DNA of 64,000 nt from MPNO01 sp965205995 (lineage in GTDB: Bacteria; Pseudomonadota; Alphaproteobacteria; MPNO01): NCBI GenBank assembly GCA_965205995.1, contig OZ242200.1, positions 1,922,001-1,986,000 on the forward strand. Direction: 5' to 3'. The position numbers were made by a program, and so were the translations under genes. Under the pieces are notes generated by a model. The model had not been told where the DNA came from and made no database searches. It was given only the letters and a program-made list of their open reading frames with translations. Shown here piece after piece: positions 26,070 to 35,243 of this stretch. How positions within the stretch are numbered: position 1 is the stretch's first letter; every line of letters begins with the position of its first letter.

Positions 26070-28441
26070 TGCCCGGCCGCAATGGCGCCGGGTCGGGGGG
26101 CGGGGAAGCGATCGGCCGGCCTGTTCTCCGCAAGGAGGATTTGCGCCTTCTCGCCGGCCGCGGCCGGTTTTCCGATGACGTGAACCTGCCCGGCCAGGCC
26201 TACGCGGCGATGTTGCGCTCGCCGCACGCCCATGCGCGGATCGAGGCAGTCGATATTTCGGCGGCGCTCTCCACCCCGGGGGTCATTTCGGTGTTGACCG
26301 GCACGGATGTGCTGGCCGACGGGTTGGGCAGCATTCCCCACAGGCCGGCGCCGACCAGCCCGCCCGATATCGAGCTCGTCAATCGCGACGGTTCGGCGCG
26401 GCGGGAAGTACCGCAATTTCCCCTGTCCGCCGACCGTGCCCGGTTCGTCGGCGAAGCCGTGGCAATGGTTATCGCCGAGACCGCGGATCGTGCGCGGGAC
26501 GGTCTCGAACGGGTGGAGGTCGCGTACACCCCTTTGCCCGCGGTCACGGAGGCCGAAACGGCAACGACGGCGGATGCGCCGATCCTCTGGGAAGGCGTGG
26601 CATCGAATATCTGCATCGACGCCGATGTCGGCGATATCGCGGCAACCGAACGCGCCTTCGCGAAGGCGGACCACATCGTTCGCCTGCAAACCTGGATCCG
26701 GCGGGTCACCGGTGTGCCGATGGAGCCGCGCGCGGCCGTCGGGGACTACGATCCGAAGACCGGACGCTACACCCTTTATGCGGGGGGCGGCGGCGTCGTT
26801 CGACCGAAGCGCGAGCTCGCCGAGATATTGGGGGTGGCCGAGGACCGGGTGCGGGTGATCGCCCGGGATGTCGGAGGCAACTACGGAACCCGCAACGCCT
26901 TCTATCCCGAGTTCGCGCTCGTGGCGTGGGCGGCGAGGCGTCTGGGCCGTCCGGTCAAGTGGACGGCCGATCGGACCGAGGCGTTTCTGTGCGATTACCA
27001 GGGCCGTGACCTCGCCGTCACCGCGGAGCTTGCGCTCGACCGGGATGGGCGGTTCCTGGCGATGCGCGGCTCGAACACCAGCAATGTGGGGGCCTACACC
27101 GTCTCTTTCGTGCCGCTGATCAAGGGTGTCGAGATCATGACCGGCCTCTACGAAATTCCGGCGGCCCATTTCCGTGCCCGTGCGGTGGTTACCAACACGC
27201 CGCCCACCAACCCCTATCGCAGCGCCGGCCGGCCGGAGGTCATGTTCGTGCTGGAACGGCTGGTCGATCTGGCGGCGAGGACCCATGGCTTCGATCCGGT
27301 TGCCTTGCGGCGTCGCAACCTGATCCCGCAAGACGCATTGCCGTTCGCAAATCCGCTCGGCATGACCTACGACAGCGGGGAGTACGAATCGGCGATGGAC
27401 GCGGTGTTGGCGTCCGCCGATTGGGGGGGATTCCCGGAACGTCGCGAAGAAACCCGGCTACGCGGCAAGCGGCGCGGCATCGGCGTTGCCGCCTACATCG
27501 AGACGTCGACGGGGGCGCCGCGGGAACGCGCCGAGATGACGGTCCGACCGGACGGGGAAATCGACGTCGTCATCGGCACGCTGTCGAGCGGCCAGGGCCA
27601 CGAGACAAGCTTCGCCCAGCTGGTCTGCGAATGGTTCGACGTGCCGCATGACCGTGTGAATCTGATCACCGGCGATACCGACACCGTCTCGGTCGGCGGC
27701 GGCTCCCATTCCGGGCGGTCGATGCGCCTTGCCGGGATCACGATGGGCAAGGCGACGGAGATCATCCTCGAAAGGGGATGCCGGATCGCGGCCACCCTGC
27801 TGGAGGCGGCGGAAGAGGACATCGTGTTCGCAGACGGCCGCTTCACCGTAACCGGCACCGATCGTTCCATCGGCCTGTTCGACGTCGCGCGCGCCGGAGA
27901 GCGCGGCGATGAACTGCCGCCCGATCTCCGCGGGCCGCTGGCGGGCGTTTCCGACGAAACGGTGCGGGTCGCCGCTTTCCCATACGGATGTCACGTGTGC
28001 GAGGTCGAGGTCGATCCGGACACCGGGATGGTGGAGGTGGTGCGCTATTCCGGTGTCGACGATGTCGGCCGCGCGATCAACCCGCTCATCCTCCACGGCC
28101 AGGCGCATGGCAGTATCGCCCAGGGCCTGGGCGAGGCCATGATGGAACACAGCGTCTACGATGCGCGGACCGGTCAGGCGCTGGCGGCTTCGTTCATGGA
28201 TTACGCGATGCCGCGAGCCGATGATCTCCCGTTCTTCAGGACCGAGATCAGCGAGGTGCCGACGCCCGACAACCCGCTCGGCATCCGCGCCGGCGGCGAG
28301 GGAGGAACGACCCCGTCGCTTGCCGCCTACGTCAATGCCGTCGTCGACGCGTTGAAGGAATTCGGGGTCGACCATCTGGAAATGCCGACACGGCCGGAAA
28401 GCGTCTGGCGGGCCATTCGGCCGGCCGGCCGCCCGAGTTGA
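26069..28441 (+). CDS. Molybdenum hydroxylase large subunit (xanthine dehydrogenase/CoxL family), without partner subunits
   Basis: A 790-residue molybdopterin-binding subunit of the xanthine oxidase superfamily, which hydroxylates a carbon next to nitrogen or carbonyl with water as the oxygen source. Landmarks in order are RKEDLRLLAGRGRFSDDV, RFVGEAVAMVIAETAD, DVGGNYGTRNAFYPE, NPYRSAGRPEVMFVLERL near residue 386 and RAGGEGGTTPSLAAYVNAV with the catalytic-type Glu near the end. The loop PYRSAGR is closer to the general (form II) type than to true CO dehydrogenase. The usual FAD subunit and 2Fe-2S subunit genes are missing on both sides. The ATG overlaps the dctM stop. Confidence 0.88.
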   Translation: MPGRNGAGSGGGEAIGRPVLRKEDLRLLAGRGRFSDDVNLPGQAYAAMLRSPHAHARIEAVDISAALSTPGVISVLTGTDVLADGLGSIPHRPAPTSPPDIELVNRDGSARREVPQFPLSADRARFVGEAVAMVIAETADRARDGLERVEVAYTPLPAVTEAETATTADAPILWEGVASNICIDADVGDIAATERAFAKADHIVRLQTWIRRVTGVPMEPRAAVGDYDPKTGRYTLYAGGGGVVRPKRELAEILGVAEDRVRVIARDVGGNYGTRNAFYPEFALVAWAARRLGRPVKWTADRTEAFLCDYQGRDLAVTAELALDRDGRFLAMRGSNTSNVGAYTVSFVPLIKGVEIMTGLYEIPAAHFRARAVVTNTPPTNPYRSAGRPEVMFVLERLVDLAARTHGFDPVALRRRNLIPQDALPFANPLGMTYDSGEYESAMDAVLASADWGGFPERREETRLRGKRRGIGVAAYIETSTGAPRERAEMTVRPDGEIDVVIGTLSSGQGHETSFAQLVCEWFDVPHDRVNLITGDTDTVSVGGGSHSGRSMRLAGITMGKATEIILERGCRIAATLLEAAEEDIVFADGRFTVTGTDRSIGLFDVARAGERGDELPPDLRGPLAGVSDETVRVAAFPYGCHVCEVEVDPDTGMVEVVRYSGVDDVGRAINPLILHGQAHGSIAQGLGEAMMEHSVYDARTGQALAASFMDYAMPRADDLPFFRTEISEVPTPDNPLGIRAGGEGGTTPSLAAYVNAVVDALKEFGVDHLEMPTRPESVWRAIRPAGRPS

Positions 28442-28459
28442 AGCAGGAGATAGGGTGCA

Positions 28460-29185
28460 ATGTCCGACGAAATCCTGATCCGGAAGCTCGACCGCATCAC
28501 CGAGATCACGCTCAACCGCCCGGAAGCCGGCAACGGGGTGACAAACGAAATGGCGGCGACGCTGGGCCAGGCGATCGCCGAGGCCGGCGAGTCGCATTTT
28601 GTCGTTCTGCGGGGCGCGGGCGACGATTTCTGCACCGGGCGGGCGGTCATGGGGAGGCCGCCGGAGGAGCGCCCGGGGGCCTATGAACGCCGGGCTCAGA
28701 GCGAGGTGATCTTCGACTGCTACGCTGCCTTTCGCCGATCCCCGGTTCCGGTTGTCGGTCTCGTCCAGGGACGCGCCGCGGGCTTCGGCTGCGCGCTGGC
28801 CGCGCTCTGCGACATCACACTCTCCAGCGTCTCGGCCACGTTCCAGCTGCCGGAGATGGGCCACAACATCATGCCGACCATGGCGATGTCGTCTCTGGTC
28901 GACCGCGTACCCCGCAAGGCGCTGATGTACATGGTCTATTCGACCGGGACGATCGACGCCCAAAAGGCTCTTTCCTTCGGCATCGTCAGCGACGTGGTCC
29001 CGGCCGATGAGCTGGAGAGCAGCTTCGAGGCGCTTTGCGCCGCGCTCGAAAAAACGCCCCGCCCGGCGATCCTCGCGGTCAAGGAGTACGCGCGTTCGGC
29101 ATTGTCGATGGACATCGCGAGCGCGGTCGATTTCGCGCGCAATCTCCATGCGACCGCAAATTCGGCGCCCGGGATGCGCGGCTGA
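28460..29185 (+). CDS. Enoyl-CoA hydratase/isomerase family protein
   Basis: A 241-residue crotonase-fold protein. The oxyanion-hole regions are visible as DDFCTGRAVMG and GRAAGFGCALAAL; TFQLPEMGHNIMPTM supplies a conserved glutamate. The ATG follows AGCAGGAGATAGGG and lies 18 bp after the molybdenum hydroxylase stop, so it closes that operon. It may hydrate, isomerise or cleave a CoA thioester made from the imported acid; which of these cannot be read from the sequence. Confidence 0.87.
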   Translation: MSDEILIRKLDRITEITLNRPEAGNGVTNEMAATLGQAIAEAGESHFVVLRGAGDDFCTGRAVMGRPPEERPGAYERRAQSEVIFDCYAAFRRSPVPVVGLVQGRAAGFGCALAALCDITLSSVSATFQLPEMGHNIMPTMAMSSLVDRVPRKALMYMVYSTGTIDAQKALSFGIVSDVVPADELESSFEALCAALEKTPRPAILAVKEYARSALSMDIASAVDFARNLHATANSAPGMRG

Positions 29186-29238
29186 GGAACCGGCGGGCCG
29201 CCGCCCCCGCGAACCGGGAGCCGTCCGTCGATACGGCG

Positions 29239-30243
29239 CTAGAACTCGATAACGATCTTGCCGAAATGGCCGGCCGCTTCCATGCAGCGATAGGCGTCCC
29301 GGGCATCGGCGAAGGCGAAGCGCCGGTCGATCGCCGGTTTCAGCCCGCCGGCTTCGATGGCGGAGTTCATATCGAGGAACATGGCCCGGCTGCCGACATA
29401 GATCCCGTTCAGGCGGAGCGATTTGCGCAGGATCGGCGTCGGGTCGACCGCGCCCTGGGTGAGCACGCCGATCATCGCGATATGGCCGCCGATGCGGACC
29501 GCGTCGATGGATTGCGCCAGCGTCCCGCCGCCGCCGACTTCGACGACATGGTCGACGCCGACACCGCCGGTAAAACCCTTCGCCGCCGAGGACCAGTCCG
29601 GCGTCTCGGCATAGTTGATCGTCTGCCATGCGCCCATGGCGCGGGCGCGGGCCAGCTTGTCGTCGCTCTTCGAGGTGACGATCGCCCGTGCGCCCATGAG
29701 AGCGCAGAACTGCAGCGCAAAAATCGAAACGCCGCCGGTGCCGAGCAAAAGCACCGTTTCGCCCGCCTTGAGGCCGCCCTGCTCGACCAGCGCGTTCCAC
29801 GCGGTGAGCGCGGCGCAGGGCAGGGTTGCCGCATCGGCGTAATCCAGATGCGCCGGGACCGGCACCACCCCGTCGGCGTTCAGCACCACCTCTTCGGCCA
29901 GCATGCCGTCGAGTGCCCCGCCCTGGGCGCTTGCCATGACGGCGGCCGAAATGCCGCCCGCCGCCCAGTCCTGGAAGAAGCAGCCCGCGACCCGGTCGCC
30001 CGCGGCGATGCCGGAGACGCCCGCGCCGAGTGCGGTCACCTCGCCCGCGCCGTCGGAATTGGGGATGCACGGGAAGACGAGGCCCCTCTGGCCCGGCGCG
30101 CGCACGGTGCCCAGGTCGCGGTAGTTGATCGAATTCGCCCGCACCCGGATCCTGACCTGCCCCGGCGCCGGTTCGGGCGAGGGCCGCTCGGCCAGCTCGA
30201 GGGCGTCGATGCCGCCGTCGCCGACGATCTGCCAGACTTTCAT
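29239..30243 (-). CDS. Zinc-free MDR oxidoreductase (quinone-oxidoreductase-like)
   Basis: A 334-residue NAD(P)-dependent medium-chain oxidoreductase. The N-terminal domain has the YRD motif (SINYRDLGTVRAPGQRG), where zinc enzymes have a catalytic cysteine, and there is no structural-zinc cysteine cluster. The Rossmann motif is LLLGTGGVSIFALQFC. The ATG at 30243 is the start of homology; the open frame upstream belongs to the antisense of the M20 gene. It is divergent from the M20 hydrolase across about 155 bp containing a dyad (30314-30338). The substrate is unknown. Confidence 0.87.
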   Translation of the reverse strand: MKVWQIVGDGGIDALELAERPSPEPAPGQVRIRVRANSINYRDLGTVRAPGQRGLVFPCIPNSDGAGEVTALGAGVSGIAAGDRVAGCFFQDWAAGGISAAVMASAQGGALDGMLAEEVVLNADGVVPVPAHLDYADAATLPCAALTAWNALVEQGGLKAGETVLLLGTGGVSIFALQFCALMGARAIVTSKSDDKLARARAMGAWQTINYAETPDWSSAAKGFTGGVGVDHVVEVGGGGTLAQSIDAVRIGGHIAMIGVLTQGAVDPTPILRKSLRLNGIYVGSRAMFLDMNSAIEAGGLKPAIDRRFAFADARDAYRCMEAAGHFGKIVIEF

Positions 30244-30313
30244 GGCTTGCTCTGTCTCCCGCTCTTGGCTGTTATTTCGACCGAACGCGGCGGGTTGAGA
30301 AATCCGCCCGCAG

Positions 30314-30338
30314 GGTGCCTCGATCCCGGATCGGCACC
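30314..30338. promoter_or_regulatory. Dyad-symmetric element in a divergent intergenic region
   Basis: GGTGCC and GGCACC arms separated by 13 bases that contain a second small dyad, GATCC-C-GGATC. It sits between the divergently transcribed MDR (start 30243) and M20 hydrolase (start 30400). It could be an operator or an RNA hairpin; no dedicated regulator gene is nearby. Confidence 0.35.
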
Positions 30339-30399
30339 GAAGGATATCGGCTTTGGCGAGGCCGGCATAGTTGAGCGGCGACGGGGAAGGAGCCCGGGC

Positions 30400-31635
30400 A
30401 TGCGGAACCTGAAGATCGACAGCCACCGGCTGTGGGAGTCCCTGATGGAGATGGCGCGGATCGGCGCGACCGAAAAGGGCGGCGTGCGCCGGCTCGCGCT
30501 GACCGATCAGGACCGGGCCGGCCGCGACCTGTTCATCCGCTGGTGCGAGGCCGCCGGCTGCGCGGTGAGCGTCGACCGGGTCGGCAACGTCTTCGCCCGG
30601 CGGCCCGGCCGGGACGAATCCCGCCCGCCGGTGATGACCGGCAGCCATCTCGACTCGCAGCCCACCGGCGGCAAGTTCGACGGCGCCTATGGCGTGCTCG
30701 CCGGGCTCGAGGCGATCCGCACCCTCAACGACCTGGAGATCGAGACCGACGCGCCGGTCGAAATCGTCGCCTGGACCAACGAGGAAGGCAGCCGATTCTC
30801 GCCGCCGATGATGGGCTCCGGCGCCTTCGCCGGCGTGTTCGCCGTCGAAGAGGTTCTGGCGCGCCCCGACAATGTGACCGGCGACCCGCTGGGCGATGAG
30901 CTGAAACGCATCGGCTATGACGGCGCCGCCCCGGTCGGCGGGCGCGAGATCGGCGCCTATTTCGAGGCCCATATCGAGCAGGGCCCGATCCTGGAGAATG
31001 AGGGAAAAACCATCGGCGTCGTCACCGGCGCCCAGGGACAGCGCTGGTACGAGATCACCGTGACCGGGCAGGAGGCCCATGCCGGTCCGACTCCGATGAA
31101 GCTGCGCAAGGACGCGCTGGTCGCCGCCGCCCGCATGATCGACGCGGTCAACCGGCTCGGCCATGGGTTCCCGCCCAACGCCTGCGCCACCGTCGGCTTC
31201 GTCGAGTCGCGCCCGAACTCGCGCAACACGATCCCCGGCCGGGTCTTTTTCACCGTCGACCTGCGCCATCCCGACGACGCGACGCTGGCGGCGATGAACG
31301 ACCGGCTGCGCGCCGATTTCGCGGCGATCGCCGAAGTGGCCGGCTGCACCGCAGACATCGTCGATTTCTGGGAGTTCCCGGCCACACCGTTCGACGAGGC
31401 TTGCGTTGCCGCCGTGCGCAGCGCCGCCGAACAGGGCGGCCATAGCTGGCGCGACATCGTTTCCGGCGCCGGCCATGACGCCGTCTATATCGCCCGGATC
31501 GCCCCGGCCGGCATGATCTTCATCCCGTGCGAGGACGGCATCAGCCACAACGAAGTCGAAAACGCGACCCGGGAAGACTGCGCCGCCGGCGCCCAGGTGC
31601 TGCTCCAGGCCATGCTCGACCGCGCCGTGGGGTGA
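30400..31635 (+). CDS. M20 family Zn-dependent amidohydrolase (N-carbamoyl-L-amino-acid hydrolase/allantoate amidohydrolase type)
   Basis: A 411-residue hydrolase of the HyuC/AllC/beta-ureidopropionase group, which splits N-carbamoyl compounds to the amine, CO2 and ammonia. Metal ligands are visible: His83 and Asp94 in GSHLDSQPTGGKFDGAYGV, Glu128-Glu129 in TNEEGSRF, His191 in FEAHIEQGP, and a C-terminal His in SHNEVE. I chose the ATG at 30400, preceded by GGGGAAGGAG, over the long upstream frame. A hydantoinase pair (HyuAB) lies at 8602-12277, so the two could form a hydantoin-degrading route, although they are 18 kb apart. A hydroxypyruvate isomerase-like gene follows. Confidence 0.9.
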   Translation: MRNLKIDSHRLWESLMEMARIGATEKGGVRRLALTDQDRAGRDLFIRWCEAAGCAVSVDRVGNVFARRPGRDESRPPVMTGSHLDSQPTGGKFDGAYGVLAGLEAIRTLNDLEIETDAPVEIVAWTNEEGSRFSPPMMGSGAFAGVFAVEEVLARPDNVTGDPLGDELKRIGYDGAAPVGGREIGAYFEAHIEQGPILENEGKTIGVVTGAQGQRWYEITVTGQEAHAGPTPMKLRKDALVAAARMIDAVNRLGHGFPPNACATVGFVESRPNSRNTIPGRVFFTVDLRHPDDATLAAMNDRLRADFAAIAEVAGCTADIVDFWEFPATPFDEACVAAVRSAAEQGGHSWRDIVSGAGHDAVYIARIAPAGMIFIPCEDGISHNEVENATREDCAAGAQVLLQAMLDRAVG

Positions 31636-31735
31636 GGCTCGCCCGGTGGCGCTCAGCCCCCCTCGACCGCCCCAGCCGAAACCGTCAGGATGCGGCGCAT
31701 AGCGTCCCCATGCGCCGCTCTGACGAGACCCCGAC

Positions 31736-32515
31736 ATGCCCCGCTTCTCCGCCAATGTCTCGATGCTGTTCGCCGAGCGCGAATGGCTGGACCGGCCGGC
31801 TGCCGCCGCCGCTTCCGGGTTCGGGGCTATCGAGATCCAGTTTCCCTACGACCGGCCGGCCGAAGACTGGCAGCGGGCGATCGAAGCGGCGGGGCTCGCC
31901 GTCTCGGTCATCAACGTCCCGGTCGGCGACATGCTTACGGGCGGGCCGGGCCTCGCCGCGACGCCGGGCCGGCAGGCCGATTTCCGCCGGGCGGCGGAGA
32001 CGGCGCGCGATGTCGCGGCGGCGCTCCGGCCGCGCAATGTCAACGTGCTGTCCGGCTATCCCGAACGGTACGGGTACGAGCGCGCGCGCTGCCTGGAAAC
32101 GCTTGCGGAAAATCTCCGGGTCGCGGCGGATTTGATGGGCGAGATCGGCGTCGGCACGGTGGTCGAGGCCGTCAACACAATCGACCGGCCGGGCTTCCTG
32201 CTGTCGACCAGCGAACAGGCGCTTGAGGTCATCGACCGGGCCGGCCACGGCAAGCTCGCGCTCGAGCACGACCTCTATCACATGGACATCATGGAGGGCC
32301 GCCTGATCCCGCGGCTCGAGGAGATCATGCCGCGCATCGGCCATATCCAGTTCGCCGACAATCCCGGCCGGCACGAGCCCGGCACCGGAGGGATCGACTA
32401 TCCGGCGGTCTTCGCCGCCCTCGACCGGCTGGGCTACGATGGCTGGGCGGCGGCGGAATACTGGCCGAGCCGGGTCACCGAGGAGACCCTGGGCTGGATG
32501 ACCGGAGCCGGGTGA
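31736..32515 (+). CDS. hyi: Hydroxypyruvate isomerase-like TIM-barrel protein
   Basis: A 259-residue sugar-isomerase-fold protein of the hydroxypyruvate isomerase family, which interconverts hydroxypyruvate and tartronate semialdehyde or acts on similar small sugars. Typical stretches are MPRFSANVSMLFAEREWLDR, GFGAIEIQFPYD, VVEAVNTIDRPGF with the first catalytic Glu, LEHDLYHMDIMEG with metal ligands, HIQFADNPGRHEPGTG, and AAEYWPS with the last Glu. Length is normal. It lies 100 bp after the M20 hydrolase on the same strand. Together with allantoate-type hydrolysis it would fit purine or glyoxylate metabolism, but OtnI-type isomerases look similar. Confidence 0.87.
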   Translation: MPRFSANVSMLFAEREWLDRPAAAAASGFGAIEIQFPYDRPAEDWQRAIEAAGLAVSVINVPVGDMLTGGPGLAATPGRQADFRRAAETARDVAAALRPRNVNVLSGYPERYGYERARCLETLAENLRVAADLMGEIGVGTVVEAVNTIDRPGFLLSTSEQALEVIDRAGHGKLALEHDLYHMDIMEGRLIPRLEEIMPRIGHIQFADNPGRHEPGTGGIDYPAVFAALDRLGYDGWAAAEYWPSRVTEETLGWMTGAG

Positions 32516-32602
32516 CGGGCCGGGGCAAGCCGGCCGTTCCACCGGCCTTGCGCGACGCTTATCCTCGCCGGCAACCACAGGACCAACCCGGGGGAACGCG
32601 CC

Positions 32603-33367
32603 ATGTTCGAGCGCACCGTCGACATCGAGACCGCCGACGGCACCATGCCGATTTTCGTCACCTGTCCCGAAAGCGGCGGGCCGTTCGCGCCGGTCGTGCT
32701 GTTCATGGACATTTGGGGCTTTCGCGAGCTGCTGTGCGACATCGCCCGGCGCATCGGCACGGTCGGCTACGCCGCCGTGGTGCCGAACCTTTACTACCGC
32801 GAGGGCGGGGTGAATTTCGACTCTCGCCGACCGGACGGCCGCACGCGGTCGCTGACGGATGTGCCGAAGGAGGAGCAGGAGAAGGTCTACGCCGTCGCGA
32901 GACATTTGACCGATGACATGGTGATCGCCGACGGCGCGGCGCTGCTCGACTTCTTCGATTCCGACGAGGCGATCCGCGGCGGACCGGTCGGCTCGATCGG
33001 CTGGTGCATGGGCGGGCGTCATGTCATTCGCGCCGCGGGCGCGCATCCGGAGCGCTTCAGGGCGACGATCGGCCTGCACCCGACGCGGCTGGTCGGCGAG
33101 GACGAGCCGACCGCGCCCTACCGCGACGCGTCCAAATGCCAAGGCGAGGTCTATATCGGCTGTGGCGAACAGGACCCTTACACGCCTCCGCAGGTCGTCG
33201 AGACGGTCGGCGCGGCATTCGAGGCCGCAACCGTCGGCTTCGAGCAGATCGTCCACGAGGGCGCGCGGCACGGCTATGCCATCCCCGACCGCGACGTGTT
33301 CGACAAGCACGCCGCCGCGCGCGACTGGGAACGCGCCTTCGCCATGTACCGCCGGGTTCTCGCCTAA
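32603..33367 (+). CDS. Dienelactone hydrolase family protein
   Basis: A 254-residue alpha/beta hydrolase of the dienelactone hydrolase family. The nucleophile is Cys135 in SIGWCMGGRH, the acid lies in CGEQDPYTPP, and the histidine in EGARHGYAIPDRD. FMDIWGFRELLCDIARR is the conserved N-terminal segment. A cysteine nucleophile is typical of true dienelactone hydrolases and not of general esterases. The start ATG follows GGGGGAAC. It is convergent with the ring-hydroxylating dioxygenase operon (11 bp between stops), so a place in aromatic ring-cleavage catabolism is plausible. Confidence 0.88.
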   Translation: MFERTVDIETADGTMPIFVTCPESGGPFAPVVLFMDIWGFRELLCDIARRIGTVGYAAVVPNLYYREGGVNFDSRRPDGRTRSLTDVPKEEQEKVYAVARHLTDDMVIADGAALLDFFDSDEAIRGGPVGSIGWCMGGRHVIRAAGAHPERFRATIGLHPTRLVGEDEPTAPYRDASKCQGEVYIGCGEQDPYTPPQVVETVGAAFEAATVGFEQIVHEGARHGYAIPDRDVFDKHAAARDWERAFAMYRRVLA

Positions 33368-33378
33368 CCGCCCTCGGG

Positions 33379-33879
33379 TCAGATCATGTAAAATTCGAGC
33401 TTGGCCGGCAGATTGTCGTTGAGGAGGACGATCTTCTTGCCGCCGATCAGCCATCGCCCTCCGTCGTCGTGGACCAGGCGATGCTCATAGCGGGACAGCG
33501 TCCGGCCCACCTCCTTGCGCACCGGATCGTAGAGATGGGTGATGCACAGCGAACGCACCAGCAGCGGAGACCCGCCATCGTCATCCACCAGGATGTTCGA
33601 GATCGCATGCGCCGTCCGCGGGAGGATCAGCGCCGCCGCGGATTTTCCCGACCGGATCCTGCCGACCCGTTCTTCCAGACGGGTGCGCGACGAGAGATAG
33701 ATCAGCGAAATCTCGGTCTTCGGGTCGGCGGTCGTCTCCCGCTCGTTCTTCCAGGCGGGAACCCAGAATTCGATCTCCTCGGGATAAAGCGCAAGCCAGT
33801 CATCCCAACGCTGCTCATCGAGGCAAAGCGCTTCCCGATAAAGTAGCCTCTCGACTTCGTGGCGGCCCTCCGAGCTCAT
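33379..33879 (-). CDS. Aromatic ring-hydroxylating dioxygenase beta (small) subunit
   Basis: A 166-residue small subunit of a Rieske dioxygenase, with the NTF2-like fold. EVERLLYREALCLDEQRWDD and WLALYPEEIEFWVPAW are the standard N-terminal segment, RIRSGKSAAALILPRTAHAI the middle, and RYEHRLVHDDGGRWLI the end. The ATG at 33879 overlaps the alpha-subunit stop by 4 bp, which fixes the start and shows translational coupling; an upstream in-frame start would overlap alpha much further. It stabilises the hexamer and contributes to the substrate pocket. No ferredoxin or reductase is encoded nearby. Confidence 0.9.
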   Translation of the reverse strand: MSSEGRHEVERLLYREALCLDEQRWDDWLALYPEEIEFWVPAWKNERETTADPKTEISLIYLSSRTRLEERVGRIRSGKSAAALILPRTAHAISNILVDDDGGSPLLVRSLCITHLYDPVRKEVGRTLSRYEHRLVHDDGGRWLIGGKKIVLLNDNLPAKLEFYMI

Positions 33880-35243
33880 CGGGCGGCCGCCCCAACCCCG
33901 TCGCTCTCTGGACGGCCCGACAGCGCCGCCGTCAACCTCCTCCGCCACTCGCGAATCGGGCCGTGAAGGATGGTCTCGTCACCGAGGCCGAGCGAGCCGA
34001 CGATCGAGGTCTGCGGAGTCAGCCCGAGCTCGCGCGCCTCTTCGATGGGCGCGGAGCCGAGACCGGCCATGCCGCGCATAAACCCCTGGTTCCAGTCGAT
34101 CATTGTGGCGCGCTGCCCGTCCTGAATGAATTCGAAGATCGAGGTGTCGTCCGGGGTGGCTAGGCCGCTGGGATTGAAGAACTCCTCGTACTGGCGAATG
34201 CGCCTCTCGCGCGCTTCACCGGACTCGCCTTTGGGAGCGATGCCGAGCGCGGTGATCTCGGTCCGGTCGACGGCCACCGGCCGGTTGACCCTGATCATGA
34301 GGGAGGCGTTTTCCAAAAGCTGCATGTTGGGGAAAAACAGCACGTTGCGGGTGTTCAGCATCCACTTGGCCCAAGTTTTACCGACCCGCGCGGCAACCTT
34401 CTCGCGCGCAAGATAGAGGGGGCGCGCTTCGATCTTGTCTCCACCCCCGAACATCGCGTTGTGCCCGTACGGAAAACACATCGATCCACGCGTGACCGCG
34501 TCTTCGGCCCGGTCCCGATAGGGGGAATCGGCGCCGTCTTTGTTGTCCGACCTCCGGTTCAGGATCTGCATGAACGTCTGATGGGTCGGCACAAAGTGAT
34601 AGAGATCGGCCGAATTCTCGATCTGAAGCTTCCAGTTGCCCTTATAGGTGTAGTTCACGGAGCCTGGAATTATCTCCAGCCCGTCTTCGCTCTGGTCGAC
34701 CGCCAGATCGATGAAGAGCCGTGTGTCGCCGAGGAATTCGTCGAGCGGTGGAACCTCGGCGGTCAGGCTCCCGAACAGGAACCCCCGATATTCTCCCATC
34801 GCCGGAAGCGGACGCAGATTGTGGTCCTCATCGTCGAACCGGTCGCCATAAGCCCCCTGTTCGCGCGATGTCACGGCGATATTCCGCCCGGCGCTGTCAT
34901 AGGTCCAGGCATGGTAGGGACAGACATGGGCCCTGGCATTGCCGCTGAAGCGGTGGCACACCAACGAACCGCGATGCCGGCAGGCGTTGACGAGCCCGTG
35001 CATATTGCCTTCGCCGTCGCGCGATACGATCACGGACTGGCGGCCAATATATGTGGTGAAGAAATCATGCGGTTCCGGCGCCTGGCAGCTCAGCCCGAGA
35101 AAGACCCACCCACCTTCGAAGATATGTTCCATTTCGAGTTCGAAAATTTCTTCCGAACGATAGACATCGGCGTGGACCTTGAAGATTCCGTCGTCCGGCC
35201 GGTCGACCACCAGCGCGTCGATATCCGAGGCATCTCTGATCAT
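33876..35243 (-). CDS. Aromatic ring-hydroxylating dioxygenase alpha subunit (benzoate/anthranilate-dioxygenase-like)
   Basis: A 455-residue Rieske oxygenase large subunit. Rieske ligands are Cys88 and His90 (CRHRG) with Cys108 and His111 (CPYHAWTYD). The catalytic iron triad is Asp213-His216-His221 in ENSADLYHFVPTHQTF. Overall it resembles the BenA/AntA group, which adds O2 to carboxylated aromatics. The beta subunit overlaps its stop by 4 bp, and its own start overlaps the stop of the truncated TRAP permease by 4 bp, so all three are in one operon. The reductase must be encoded elsewhere. Confidence 0.92.
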   Translation of the reverse strand: MIRDASDIDALVVDRPDDGIFKVHADVYRSEEIFELEMEHIFEGGWVFLGLSCQAPEPHDFFTTYIGRQSVIVSRDGEGNMHGLVNACRHRGSLVCHRFSGNARAHVCPYHAWTYDSAGRNIAVTSREQGAYGDRFDDEDHNLRPLPAMGEYRGFLFGSLTAEVPPLDEFLGDTRLFIDLAVDQSEDGLEIIPGSVNYTYKGNWKLQIENSADLYHFVPTHQTFMQILNRRSDNKDGADSPYRDRAEDAVTRGSMCFPYGHNAMFGGGDKIEARPLYLAREKVAARVGKTWAKWMLNTRNVLFFPNMQLLENASLMIRVNRPVAVDRTEITALGIAPKGESGEARERRIRQYEEFFNPSGLATPDDTSIFEFIQDGQRATMIDWNQGFMRGMAGLGSAPIEEARELGLTPQTSIVGSLGLGDETILHGPIREWRRRLTAALSGRPESDGVGAAAR

